Made by a program: the position numbers and the translations under genes. From IMG/VR virus record IMGVR_UViG_3300032083_001792, positions 1 through 51,142 of that record: DNA of 51,142 bases; one strand, written 5' to 3'. This document shows, piece after piece, positions 31,001 through 34,707 of the stretch; the stretch's first letter is position 1; each line of letters opens with the position of its first letter. The notes under the pieces were generated by a model, which had not been told where the DNA came from, did not search any database, and saw nothing but the letters and a program-made list of their open reading frames with translations. The stretch comes from a virus.

Positions 31001-31135
31001 TCTGTAGAAAACGATGAGACAGTTGTTCGTAAGGATTACAGTGTACAACCACGGTTCAGTCAAGCCTTACATCCAAAAGGACATAAAGGGGATGTCTCCT
31101 ACAACTCAACAGACCACAGTGGTGATGGCGCATGA
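13031..31135 (+). CDS. Giant 6034-residue putative tail adhesin
   Basis: A single uninterrupted frame of 18.1 kb. ATG 13031 follows GAGGTG. Residues about 8-220 are a LamG/concanavalin A-like lectin domain (FFFDGVTDSILIP, DSFVIEAWVVPDCGG, VFLYVNGHVVATQEI), a sugar-binding fold. Five copies of a STAxLxxGMxVxGTGI domain lie at about 1568, 2462, 3128, 3680 and 5760. TGGGAGGTTLTGC-type modules occur near 5090. The rest is Thr/Ser/Asn/Gly-rich beta structure with no membrane segment or signal peptide. It follows the tail-tip gene, so it is probably the host-recognition fibre or tip complex. It could be cut after translation or folded around the tail tip; neither is visible. Confidence 0.75.
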   Translation: MVGIGRTSNAFFFDGVTDSILIPQGNFTSVGPARDILGKTSRGADEFTHINSIMDDSFVIEAWVVPDCGGIVAHRDEQFTLEFGTVDTPGPAKFTVQLKTRSGMNAVSLSTAKATSTRWDGVVYPPQEVGGIHDTYNRYLKDNTAYNDATNLNFKHRGLYHVVAGVTAGSVFLYVNGHVVATQEIDIESRIADSTAHVYIGGKGGEFRGAIEAIHFNSEFDSQMAVSTVPVNSDTTKGMYRFEEPLDIVEESYDFNAFTVAADGTTTTITVAATDAQALIARLTGKPYDSTSATTTFTATPYSMGNYKVTDFATTPGTEATLAIPHTPYNILINPGSINRNTEKPNASPPERARIESINGSTGVITVSSIHIDFNISGGKRGLLHSRTADIDNYFVVVNADLLIDNGTGKPYQPPHYGSQIFDKTGQMVIDESNFSQHALVYSTQMATTDNSPSNPFAVSWPSTLDVLYQVGHSGRHRYSHITGHEYMRRYPQPAYLSIDQIMGGTADVVEMGYDSNTKGIADLFAMNALSDFYEESTQVTVANFINSTPATFVVSNGLAESKEQAIAIGGTNFDYRPFMLKGPVPEFEGDINDDTRLYHLRPESVSRIALLKVPTLQTTHDLAPYVEIHYNAIDLTGVSMNKTTPCLMIEKTVPSGNFVLTGSTTVLDVIEADLADATKDTTLFAPGGLIMTGNSQTTTTHHLETEHSLIGDNTGGYELDSEVDFSRCPVNYTPPSNATTDGNTTPQYLTASHNNGVHDSAYHKLCIEPNADNSVKNMTEIGLQSIKPAAVTNTGTGVFDEGSTSDASNNFEMFDIIDNVVYNTHEYSGIIFVQPSDRTRTNQLSKMRTNQTEGNSPSIASLLYLMSRTRIRSIKEDEDPGTNEKTVTVLATGIAEGLANQNVNITGSGSPDSHIVKEIEPNAPVVTVTLGGPGQGAINTKPTYDPSPLMRLPGSTRRSCAVRTISVNADASRKYISVQPINNLSTDMASWGTYCFPKVGRVYLEDGSSAAYTQKTGSGFVFSNTDAITNRTYLDANGVAYASLRAWLNGVNLINNANEDEYPLSTVFYNDPHFADENLCDDGSTVNDRMFQSMDTVNHDYQLGTQYASTRAMVEIPIFPKQFFDHAPTGIFPGPDNSMKIHLDATYTAHSWNPTPVGRRANDIAVSDRNAHSAYGFNANSNDHVSSATITQIVTYTTHTDLYVSHPKLFPSAESAENEHRNMKDVTRYRRVFLSNNQWGIYQNDPATDGYIRIPTSFSTAPTPDTFDGGFSEDFFADATVGALVYVAGGYRNETLVPIASDVTTPSSDLENRSPYYHDPANMQTQGGNLDYGLRQYVSAVEFKEGPLTNPHAPRIESKTASATIIDASQAFGLLTITVDDSSNFPDIPWTRDASNGISFATGDMIYSAEIIQGDTITEVFYYGNIDFLRPNTILCVISDGSTLTNLVGATLQIKKAGHGIFNEPYLSAASEIDVSTFRPTVSGEIWTFKADVGDIGGATTLSVAPATAYLMPQANTVGMNLRPGDDIYREAAGDATEIDYIGRVAYYESPYAGSGHATNTVITLETFTLASSITASDKTVTVSDTTRLRKGMAITGTGIDTGAVINSITNATTFEMSHNPTSSGTTTPTLTFGANAHAIAVNDKLRIFAGTVLETDPDAVLNRTWLNPYAQGGLRNGDTVWMNMTMNNPHAVEGLFAKSRGVLNQYQVWSGFNGGKGALATRPRDSIPLENFLIGDSCLETANNFVQHVNKTIELNYESMGLSSSQAPTVAYLDPYLATKGHARVLMFDVAHDREFIAFHDLHMQVQSSAATPHIGFGRHIVTATGVTNLDNFIINQNGGAPHYFTTQIDVANGFPSENPFIRRTQQSKFIESAYVHNIAAYNDYSHVTENPTIAGVSVTNNNQHLMGKAHGHYVQTGIMTNDIADSTLPRLEPAVASAYWADRKHKLSKKLLDNQQSPLIRSLKLSRSSNNPATYSLRDSSTLMDTPDGTRAISAFLCLKGIRSQSLLLSNHEESRLQHLDHWSKMDFVRRLTIDFGEVGIKEGVTDIEAAAREIVRLINQGGAKNALTTGAMNADTGSIHDPAPWWFADEAFDSQDRGSHMGYLRAHLGRVVEDLDGNTGHSIVIHSTIPGASGRNFCTWLDNSKGQSQYKPQFLIGHGGRFRNFWCQPDETSGENMHPAPMPINKHGRPFAPITTLREYVTQEDTDDIFISNGDFTSNVGTASAQKRSLSAYNGSGAIANTINDESFESQSPSKTLVEGLRTGSQAVGRINFGGMVAAGIPGFAPDAGVWGLGERGNTDFDTRYSNAITTGDTAPTAITNYSDHVNASQVENVGDGQLYGFQFEDHRGNNYGLRFIYRKMGDNFTNDNTALPPTLGNEICVYFDDRDVGQGGLTIGNHMLGLGDVTGRIDTTGVLTEASYRGNRWNGVPSPSVGIDASVTLTTTQMTVVLHSPFDAGFTDATCVLTNTDATVTMTSTAKLVAGMGVTGTNIPASTTVSSITNATTFELSANATGGDGSATSTLTFSTTGQSVMGNHPDVLGYLGFPKTNGLLQINDTFTGTTAKGEVGHTFSYTHRTQENNDGTHIFYGVAGDTFTSSHSVANTAVGTEITNTAVAQPGNNSMRVLLSPRINWTTLVTDELMAAVTAAAINHEDPNRVLNFDCREMYAADGRTYGQWGVAPDAIKIRAHTPSRNTLPLSQMFEATLHKDWGIQAAHLEYGEYTKLHETETGWAVTSTDTINKPYSDAELDAHRRMDVGYLPYTVLQIRSKGRGFNANTATPVLVDSANTPVSVNSWRRNLKGENYTSITGDHILPSLNNPILLFESYTHSGNVFLAKANKIAHAMIPAGQEADALGDAANSNTLAKEGSFGERLIFRYPTATGIGIAELESIRGSVSHTSLTHPYGNGHGSWKAHFYQDIGNDFILTRFTEPNQPGIEREAICGYRSHGSVDSEPIIYFRGARDSIDHSVPLYFGGGFTGVTLDINDGTQNDYSPFYTHPYSGGPTGTAGIQNANEISGSFAMVDCNALLAFFPGTALLNQHRGSINSPVSNKDSILSPDLRGGNLDADFALLNAAADGDGAGGATGDLRARYAAGIVRQQPVPLVLRFAHPTARYHDSQPIVDATCDTNSNTTVTMDSTAQLVVGMTVTGTGILDGATVASITNATTFVLSAAATASNTNTTLTFNYIENKTTYLVYGPGQAFPFTEDDNSNAAVEPHPGYVVTAGNTWSKVPHSMYLPNEITNSDNLYGPQNSTYQAARQRFHWRTTLNWSPPQGIPNVGYLQQRPEHGSHFGEMFVNPVASKLTSSNKVDYRKAHPYKHSAVAYYGIAMSADMTFHMDGGYHPGGSWLDNQISFNAPNPNSNYRYALESWNQVNATAFRVSGAMAKTILEGANNETTLNFDSDYIIVDGTRCQNGEELATIIGQAINENPGKGALKAMGGTFLPSMGNAMRQDRYGWIETNFVSYNNLADDLLGKVFSGEAFDDTTGDVDNSEVHVVATITGATQEELEQIPACGWIRGEKGGRSYTQSTNTLKSIYGIFGCYHSREIWNDSGTYKIKFYLAPNKISGLPLLEDHTTWHNKCESATLTFPTPGFDPGLGATVHTSPTKIYVWSKAGVHRFNNENETPRNHMTQAHFGGLVDAIDRTRPVGAVGWAGERYSYLNSLKVDTTSFTDATCDYNNDPTIGIDSTAKLKIGMLVSGTGIPTSAYVRSITSSVEFELSVSTTGGSVTNGTLTFTTNLYAAGRGAWHPKMGFTPYGSSASCMSVLGHLPSVNPMYNSPEGSSRINAQMTSTSNVKPQYDGGLTTPYTWNIGLVGGDTWYDKFIMAGTEDGGDNQQIIEKPLHIRETETDTSFILNPKLHHQQGVFSRAMLVISNESELALVAKTDRDGITATGDWLSVVSKTRAGVAAATAITFAGTTRWDERFHNAERYIAPANAGPNVEALIATGTATPTADVPSAAYVLHTALTGDQDANLYNAEPCFAVTGDLFFDTDISPGSILLEVTTDVTRNITKELTLDSTDTEIDNYDYIERDGSGDASPDFWLGDTNGYKLSQRTPAQNFSIEHVVWKRMDGGNLSLPAPNARGLGAVPFVTRVAGGNAYTTGEKLYGNNRFTFESTNSAMFPIIQAQELSHPQMASRHPDLLRNILEIPNEEIQFESITVVDDTGQEHTVEGGSPFGTIIRAFTQLSNRSAQGLAPAISGSGVEPNMKIRLPDPDSIPGNLIVRSGFDRLQAYQTETMGTGGMMTKSTVEHMFDNSLVSPNLGPTYSDHNWEHLKQGTDNPESTMSGWQSSTGNAPLETAYELHDRTLFFHVTKMGNTNTHKHPVIYSHSGGVVNHELTGVSFVGTTLTVNTSVNSAVYDSTFGSKERVGERRFLRLYNPTTDEGGVASFTGISGSTFTGCVGDETFNKLVLSSITTLKVVPSYYIPAGSTRFYGSRRIRDHAEVSGNSPDMAHTHYVNYSVTTEEAMTGYSIYKKPQLTPAPIPRMGHHFVNATMAMLPGHWAHPAYQGLYDKHRACRSATLQSDEFTIIGDSYGMDDLITSVPTSFPTYDPLLVFGSLTATPSGPSDIHGGGFSLMFETKLRNDGYGVLASEGDAGVTNSKGGHTIVLEAAGTYTLKEHFPDPAEVGAYQIIIQPNMHSSQFIGYHANGPANDVPNGSVSELTSQQVALVVGIREPDSRYGAYALVLANATMADVRGCEIFVNELMIDHDPDHGSHFTNIPPLMLYNPLGVQATESPAFVRRSLPYYPSMFVDATPGFTTNIPWWSIVHKVGPDNADADRFNHLSWHRLDNYYEFLRASSGSIASQITLAGYPSFYPDLYSEILENISLTPVCTVVSVASTVITVDDARGFPKQPYYGMVLEYTDTTGTRRTHTYTERSGYDSSLMNKPKQFTIVANSTFTDNLTAGTKIRLSRAYDFRPANTILSDSETSIINQTLSQTLAGSRDTNSLHMADAFLCLWHPNLGRPHTFYSDASRTWLNPLTDRAINQKPLNSMPEHFETVHYHDATYYASMGPFALRMKTAMPPTEAQSTYYTATSASVSSTTVTATGTIMAGWPTSGTNTVYVNSGSEEEIFTYTGGGAGGTTLTGCVNVKGTPLTTMASGNHSLRYYKTADLAADGSHTRQVVERTNSTTITTNGGEAIAADSYIIVEGRMYQVNASGVAEGGTSIVVYDTLASEITTGSVIYTGADGTPQTAQTIDTTIGTGLMQGGQSDSSDTATKSMLNHFWPSGSRGGPLVSRLDGYAYVSSTWDYPRDYGFDGPIWSDADDDGSYAVSSGISKSSYDGISNPTRPRPFGYRFGLRQPYNKPQWSMYGLRALRETAVTATNASVGYTHGPLVQTETQTSTYAGGDGSSTSTFPNTYTGIMERQTNFSGMLGVDKPEWQVRYSDGVRFTRPFGCPIRTLRNSSTVLRDWWGDGNGKGLDSIEDAAKYYIVDWWGNTRGEDVRRFPVRSFGIRPSWDAGDAYEYDRRNNRTPYQRIHNNGNHLVNLKGLTNAADTALSISATLPRFGGRLNNTNNNDTNTLVDVFMPSNAQRVGDMGNGRGIRYPTQFNEDVLTALSEPIHTTGLVLSHHTAEPILNDGFIRARNDVLQNTEVPRGISSRLEIAEDGLLKPEAVVSDRMENIIGDSPHKDAVSRSSPRIGLDTENLQGVDTNQIIINTEAHSLHTDRNVGQRVILQGGMQTGSQTIGNYDLTALDFGGQPQGGAVRMSHTSNFNPLGGTYLAETRNFLSPIDDTNWGGFTAICVTANGSSNITMESTAKLVVGMKVVGTGIPDDVAISEITNATTIAIETNATADSPGDGVTLSFTAPAGFSSNPYTTVTFSPAGKRTNVIDKSITYMMRPVRLMDKQHIEMFRSNLNLHASSPQNGSNYFGATAGGKYGLYIYNVENHRATDGETTYMRSGPNTNPPYAPAYSMSIVNSDTRPISKGPKIIGTADSGFDSSKIDNEVTRVIISENTLEHYRSDASRRRTSVENDETVVRKDYSVQPRFSQALHPKGHKGDVSYNSTDHSGDGA
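17735..17934 (+). repeat. Repeat domain copy B
   Basis: Core VSDTTRLRKGMAITGTGID and SITNATTFEMS in the giant protein, residues about 1568-1635. This is the most divergent copy at its start. Confidence 0.7.
20417..20620 (+). repeat. Repeat domain copy C
   Basis: FTDATC start, core TSTAKLVAGMGVTGTNIP and SITNATTFELSANATG, residues about 2462-2530 of the giant protein. Confidence 0.75.
22412..22605 (+). repeat. Repeat domain copy D
   Basis: VDATCDTN start, core DSTAQLVVGMTVTGTGI and SITNATTFVLSAAAT, residues about 3128-3192 of the giant protein. Confidence 0.75.
24068..24270 (+). repeat. Repeat domain copy E
   Basis: FTDATCDYN start, core DSTAKLKIGMLVSGTGIP and SITSSVEFELS, residues about 3680-3747 of the giant protein. 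Confidence 0.75.
30305..30506 (+). repeat. Repeat domain copy F
   Basis: Core ESTAKLVVGMKVVGTGIP and EITNATTIAIETNAT, residues about 5759-5825, near the C-terminus of the giant protein. Confidence 0.75.
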
Positions 31136-31467
31136 TTGAATACGACTTTTGTAATTGTTGTACACCAATGGAAAATGCATTCGCCTTAATGAAGGCTAAG
31201 AAGGAAAAACCATTTCACGGTTACAATCCAAACAAGCACAGTCCAAAGGGTGGACTGAACGCTAAGGGTCGTGCCGCCGCCAAGCGTAAGAGTGGCGCAA
31301 ATCTCAAACCCCCGGTGACAACTAAGCCAAGTAAACTCAAGCCCGGCTCAAAGAAGGCCAAGCGTCGTAAATCATTCTGCGCTCGTATGAGTGGTATGAA
31401 AGGCGCAACGAGTAAGAAAGGTAAATTAACACCGAAAGGGGCTTCTCTTAAACGGTGGAACTGCTGA
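31132..31467 (+). CDS. Small basic DUF6321-like protein
   Basis: A 111-residue, very Lys/Arg-rich protein. The pattern SPKGGLNAKGRAAAKRKSG, PPVTTKPSKLKPGSKKAKRR, KSFCARMSGMKG and the C-terminal LKRWNC match small basic proteins of marine phages and cyanophages (the family I recall as DUF6321). The N-terminus has extra cysteines (DFCNCCTP). It begins in an ATGA overlap with the giant gene. Function is unknown; its charge suggests nucleic-acid or acidic-surface binding. The family link is from memory of the motif. Confidence 0.7.
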   Translation: MIEYDFCNCCTPMENAFALMKAKKEKPFHGYNPNKHSPKGGLNAKGRAAAKRKSGANLKPPVTTKPSKLKPGSKKAKRRKSFCARMSGMKGATSKKGKLTPKGASLKRWNC

Positions 31468-32885
31468 TGGTTGTTATAAAAAACACAGTTGTTGGTCGGT
31501 TTAGTACCGATATGCCCGCAGTGATGGACCATGTGCGTAAGCCGGTGTTCGTTGACAACGCCGTTCATCATGCAAAGGTGGACACGAGTACAGGTGTACA
31601 AGCGAAAGTTACCATTGAAAATAGTAACGCATCTACTTTCCAAGTCATGCCCGAAACCCGTTATCAAATTGTTGAGGGTGAGTCGTCAATTCAAATCACA
31701 CATAAAGAAACACCGGGGCATAGTAGCACCGCAGTACCCTTTTTGGGTGACAATATATTGAGTTCAACCAACAAACCTATGCTTGTTTACAACGCTGACA
31801 AACCCGCCCAACGGCTATCTATCTCCACGCTTGAATCCAGCACTGTAGGTATTCTTATGAATCTACAAAACATGAAAGGTAAAACACTTAACGACCTTGG
31901 TTTCCTTGAGCGTGAAGTTAAGTTGGGTCAGCCGATTGATGTTGGGTTGCGTACAACAGACATGGCTATCCGTTTAGGTCAGCAAGCAACTACCAGTATG
32001 AATAGTTTCAACATTGGTCGCAGTATGAGTTCCGCAAACAACAACAACGGTCGAAGACTTCACTCTACTCGCTTCCTCGGTCAAGACTTTACAAATGTCA
32101 ACTTGATGACCGCACTACGGTTTATCGGTCGGCATGACAGCCGCATGATACTCATAGACAGATTCGGTAATATGTTGTATGTTCCTATCACATTCAGTGA
32201 AGCCACTCGTAGTGTAAACGCCAATATCCGTTTTGGTTCTAAGCGAACTGACCCTGTAGATAATACACCAAACCGTGTCACTGTACAAGGTCAGCCAATG
32301 GCATTGAATGACTTGGTTATCGTTACTGTTGATGACACTGAAAGACAAAGCGGTAACAACGGTGAGATACGAGAAGAACCAGCACCAGTCGTAGATATGA
32401 CGGTACGCTCAACCAACGGGGCAAGAAGAGTCGCTCGTCAAATCCTACGAGGTCATACACTTACAGCGGGTGCAATCAGCAGTAGCGGTCATCCCGGCAT
32501 CACTGACATGCGACCGGGTATGACGATTGAGTATGACGGTCAAACTCGTGTCATCACAGAAGCAAGACATATGCCGATAGTAGGTATTACCGACCTTACT
32601 ATGCTTAACATCGAGTCGGGTATAGAAGGTGTACTGCAAGGCATTAGTGAAGGGGCAACCGCTGTTTCCAGTGGAGAAGCACCTCTTACTTATGTTCAAA
32701 TTGTCGAAGAAAACTTATCCATGTTTGGTAAAATTGAATTGCGTATCACTTCTCAAGTAACCGAGCGAGGTGTTCATACCACCGCCTTCTTAATCGGAGG
32801 GGTTAAAGGCACGAAGACAAGAGGCAAAATTGGTGGCGAAGGGTTGCCGATAGGTGCGAATAAGACCGAGATTAGGAGATATTGA
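31467..32885 (+). CDS. Putative tail hub/baseplate protein
   Basis: A 472-residue protein; ATG 31467 overlaps the previous stop (TGATG) and is preferred over upstream CTG/TTG-type codons. The C-terminal half (FGNMLYVPITFSE, NRVTVQGQPMALNDLVIV, MRPGMTIEYDGQTRVITEA) resembles the barrel part of tail hub proteins (gpD/gp27-like), where a 'direction, range and definition of the path' strand pattern ends in an RPG turn. No lysozyme or peptidase motif is seen. Its neighbours are tail genes. Confidence 0.45.
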   Translation: MVVIKNTVVGRFSTDMPAVMDHVRKPVFVDNAVHHAKVDTSTGVQAKVTIENSNASTFQVMPETRYQIVEGESSIQITHKETPGHSSTAVPFLGDNILSSTNKPMLVYNADKPAQRLSISTLESSTVGILMNLQNMKGKTLNDLGFLEREVKLGQPIDVGLRTTDMAIRLGQQATTSMNSFNIGRSMSSANNNNGRRLHSTRFLGQDFTNVNLMTALRFIGRHDSRMILIDRFGNMLYVPITFSEATRSVNANIRFGSKRTDPVDNTPNRVTVQGQPMALNDLVIVTVDDTERQSGNNGEIREEPAPVVDMTVRSTNGARRVARQILRGHTLTAGAISSSGHPGITDMRPGMTIEYDGQTRVITEARHMPIVGITDLTMLNIESGIEGVLQGISEGATAVSSGEAPLTYVQIVEENLSMFGKIELRITSQVTERGVHTTAFLIGGVKGTKTRGKIGGEGLPIGANKTEIRRY

Positions 32886-32886
32886 C

Positions 32887-33231
32887 ATGCCTGTATCGAA
32901 TCACATACGCCGTTTGCTCTTACAGACTATCGCTGATACTATCAACGAAGTAGTGGTAGGTTTCGACGGAACACCGGCTACTGCGGAGGATGGTGCGGCG
33001 GGTCGCCCTGCTATCGTTCTCACGCCAACAGTGACGATTATTGACGACACTGCTCTACTCATCGAGGCATCAATGAGTATTGATAACACATTCACTGATA
33101 GCATCCGTGAGGTGTACATACAAAATCGTACCACCTCCGACTTCACACCTGTCGCTCGTTATACGACAAAACCAATTATCAAAACATCGGCAAATGAAAT
33201 TAACATTGAAATACTTATAGAGGTGGCATAG
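32887..33231 (+). CDS. Tail/baseplate protein, unknown
   Basis: A 114-residue protein. ATG 32887 (MPVSNHIRRLLLQTIADTI) follows GGAGATATTGAC and is preferred over the in-frame ATG/alternative codon at 32854, which would overlap the upstream gene. An N-terminal helix is followed by beta strands (ALLIEASMSIDNTFTDSIRE). It may be a baseplate component; it pairs tightly with the next gene (one base gap). Confidence 0.5.
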   Translation: MPVSNHIRRLLLQTIADTINEVVVGFDGTPATAEDGAAGRPAIVLTPTVTIIDDTALLIEASMSIDNTFTDSIREVYIQNRTTSDFTPVARYTTKPIIKTSANEINIEILIEVA

Positions 33232-33232
33232 A

Positions 33233-34405
33233 ATGGGAAACGGTAATCCAGTATCGGGGCATACAAATCATAACTTGACAGTGGCGACAGCAACGAATGT
33301 TGACGGATTAGGTGACGGCGACCATATCCTGTCACCCACACTCACCAACATGGTAGAGGGTATTCACGGTAATGGTGTTATCATGTACGATGATACATCG
33401 GGTGGAGAAGGTGATAGAAACATTCCTGCAAATATACCCGGTGCTGTCAATTACGCAAGTGGAACTACTTTTACTGTTAAAGGGGGTTATGCTGTACTTG
33501 ATGGTATCATGTATCAATTCGCAGGTGGTGTAGGTGCAACGACAACATACACCCTCAACACGAGTAGTGCAAGTGCGGCTGGCTCGCCTACTGCTCTTAC
33601 CAGTGGTAAAGAAGCATTAGTTGTAGTGTATGTTTCCGCTGATAATACTTCTACTGTTAAAAATATTTATTGGGAATTGGGAACTGCTACTACTGCCGGT
33701 ACAAACAGTTACCCTGCCACTCCTACTTCATTCCTTAACACACCTACTGCAACAGGTAGTAGTGCATTAGCAAACACTCAAACAGTTGTTCTCGCTGTAT
33801 TGCGTGTTGCATTTGCAAGCGGAGGTGATGACCTTAAGTTGGTAATCACAGAAGTAAATGACAAGCGTGTATTCATCCGACCATCACCTATGTATTTTTC
33901 ACCAGTAACAAGTGGTGATGTAGCATCAACCGATGAACTGCTTGACCTTGACGCTTTTCACAGTGGGATAGGTAATGGTGCTTTAGGTGCATCACGCTTC
34001 GGTGCAATGTGGCAATCATTCGGGGCGCAGGTAGCCAGCACTACTGCCGGAGACAACGATAAGGATGTATTGTATTACAGTGGCACTCACGCCGCCCGTT
34101 ATACTCGTTCAGTGTTCGACCGTGTGCTTACAAGCACTGCTACCAGCATTGACCTCACATCAACCGATGCCAACATCCTCGTGCTTACACCGGGCGGTAC
34201 ATTCGCTGTAACGACCAGTGGGGCGTTCCCTGCGGGTTATGTCATTGAGATAAAGAATACTCACGGGTCGAACACCGGAACATTCGCTCTTACCAACTCA
34301 ACGACTTCTGCCATCGGTGACACCGCCGACAGCGATGGTGGCTACGCTAAGTTCGTCTGCACAGTAAGCCATGCGACCAATCCAACCTTTGTTCGCTTAG
34401 TGTGA
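33233..34405 (+). CDS. Tail fibre/baseplate-like protein
   Basis: A 390-residue, Thr/Ser/Gly/Ala-rich beta protein and the last gene of the + module. The N-terminal part (TFTVKGGYAVLDGIMYQFAG) resembles baseplate/fibre attachment domains in which a strand pair describes 'a thing and its place'. The C-terminal 110 residues (SIDLTSTDANILVLTPGGTF, AGYVIEIKNTHGSNTGTFAL) look like a small beta-sandwich or knob. A receptor-binding or fibre-tip role is plausible but unproven. Confidence 0.5.
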   Translation: MGNGNPVSGHTNHNLTVATATNVDGLGDGDHILSPTLTNMVEGIHGNGVIMYDDTSGGEGDRNIPANIPGAVNYASGTTFTVKGGYAVLDGIMYQFAGGVGATTTYTLNTSSASAAGSPTALTSGKEALVVVYVSADNTSTVKNIYWELGTATTAGTNSYPATPTSFLNTPTATGSSALANTQTVVLAVLRVAFASGGDDLKLVITEVNDKRVFIRPSPMYFSPVTSGDVASTDELLDLDAFHSGIGNGALGASRFGAMWQSFGAQVASTTAGDNDKDVLYYSGTHAARYTRSVFDRVLTSTATSIDLTSTDANILVLTPGGTFAVTTSGAFPAGYVIEIKNTHGSNTGTFALTNSTTSAIGDTADSDGGYAKFVCTVSHATNPTFVRLV

Positions 34406-34423
34406 ATAGGGCGATTCAAATAT

Positions 34424-34440
34424 AGAAGAAGAAAAATTAT
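34424..34440 (-). terminator. T-rich terminator-like tract for the - operon
   Basis: Just past the last - strand gene, the - strand reads AATAATTTTTCTTCTTCTA. Archaeal transcription commonly stops at such U-rich runs without a hairpin. Confidence 0.4.
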
Positions 34441-34442
34441 TC

Positions 34443-34628
34443 TCAACTACTTTCACTGTTGTTTTTCTTAATTGCGGTATCTTGCCAATAATGACCGCAT
34501 CGCCTACATTGTAGTAACAGGAAACGCTCACGCTCATCATCAAGGAATCGAGCCGATATGCGTCGGGCTATGTGCCAATGGGCGCAAGCCCTACACTTTA
34601 CTTTCAACTTCTCTATTAACCGCCCCAT
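34443..34628 (-). CDS. Small zinc-ribbon protein
   Basis: A 61-residue protein starting MGRLIEKLKVKCRACAHWH. Two cysteine pairs (CRAC and CRRCGHYW) about 25 residues apart form a zinc ribbon like those in transcription-factor-type small proteins. The frame is open further upstream to 34682, but ATG 34628 sits about 10 bases after GAGG and limits the overlap with the neighbouring tiny gene, which reads in another frame. It is the last gene of the - operon. Confidence 0.55.
   Translation of the reverse strand: MGRLIEKLKVKCRACAHWHIARRISARFLDDERERFLLLQCRRCGHYWQDTAIKKNNSESS
34455..34470 (+). terminator. T-rich terminator-like tract for the + operon
   Basis: About 50 bases past the last + strand gene, the + strand reads CTGTTGTTTTTCTTA, inside the 3' end of the convergent gene. 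Together with the tract at 34424 it could separate the two operons. Confidence 0.35.
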
Positions 34629-34707
34629 CGTAACAAGCCTCGCAAAAATCTCCATCAACAAGAACCTTACAAGGTTCATCACAGAATACGCATATGTAAG
34701 TCGTCAT
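34591..34707 (-). CDS. Tiny (38-residue) cysteine-pair protein
   Basis: ATG 34707 overlaps the chaperonin stop (ATGA), a sign of coupled translation. The product starts [20 protein letters not shown] and continues FCEACYDG, giving five cysteines including two CxxC-type pairs: a complete minimal zinc ribbon. It overlaps the next zinc-ribbon gene by 38 bases in another frame. It is below usual gene-calling length. The overlap and motif support it; expression is inference. Confidence 0.6.
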   Translation of the reverse strand: MTTYICVFCDEPCKVLVDGDFCEACYDGAVNREVESKV

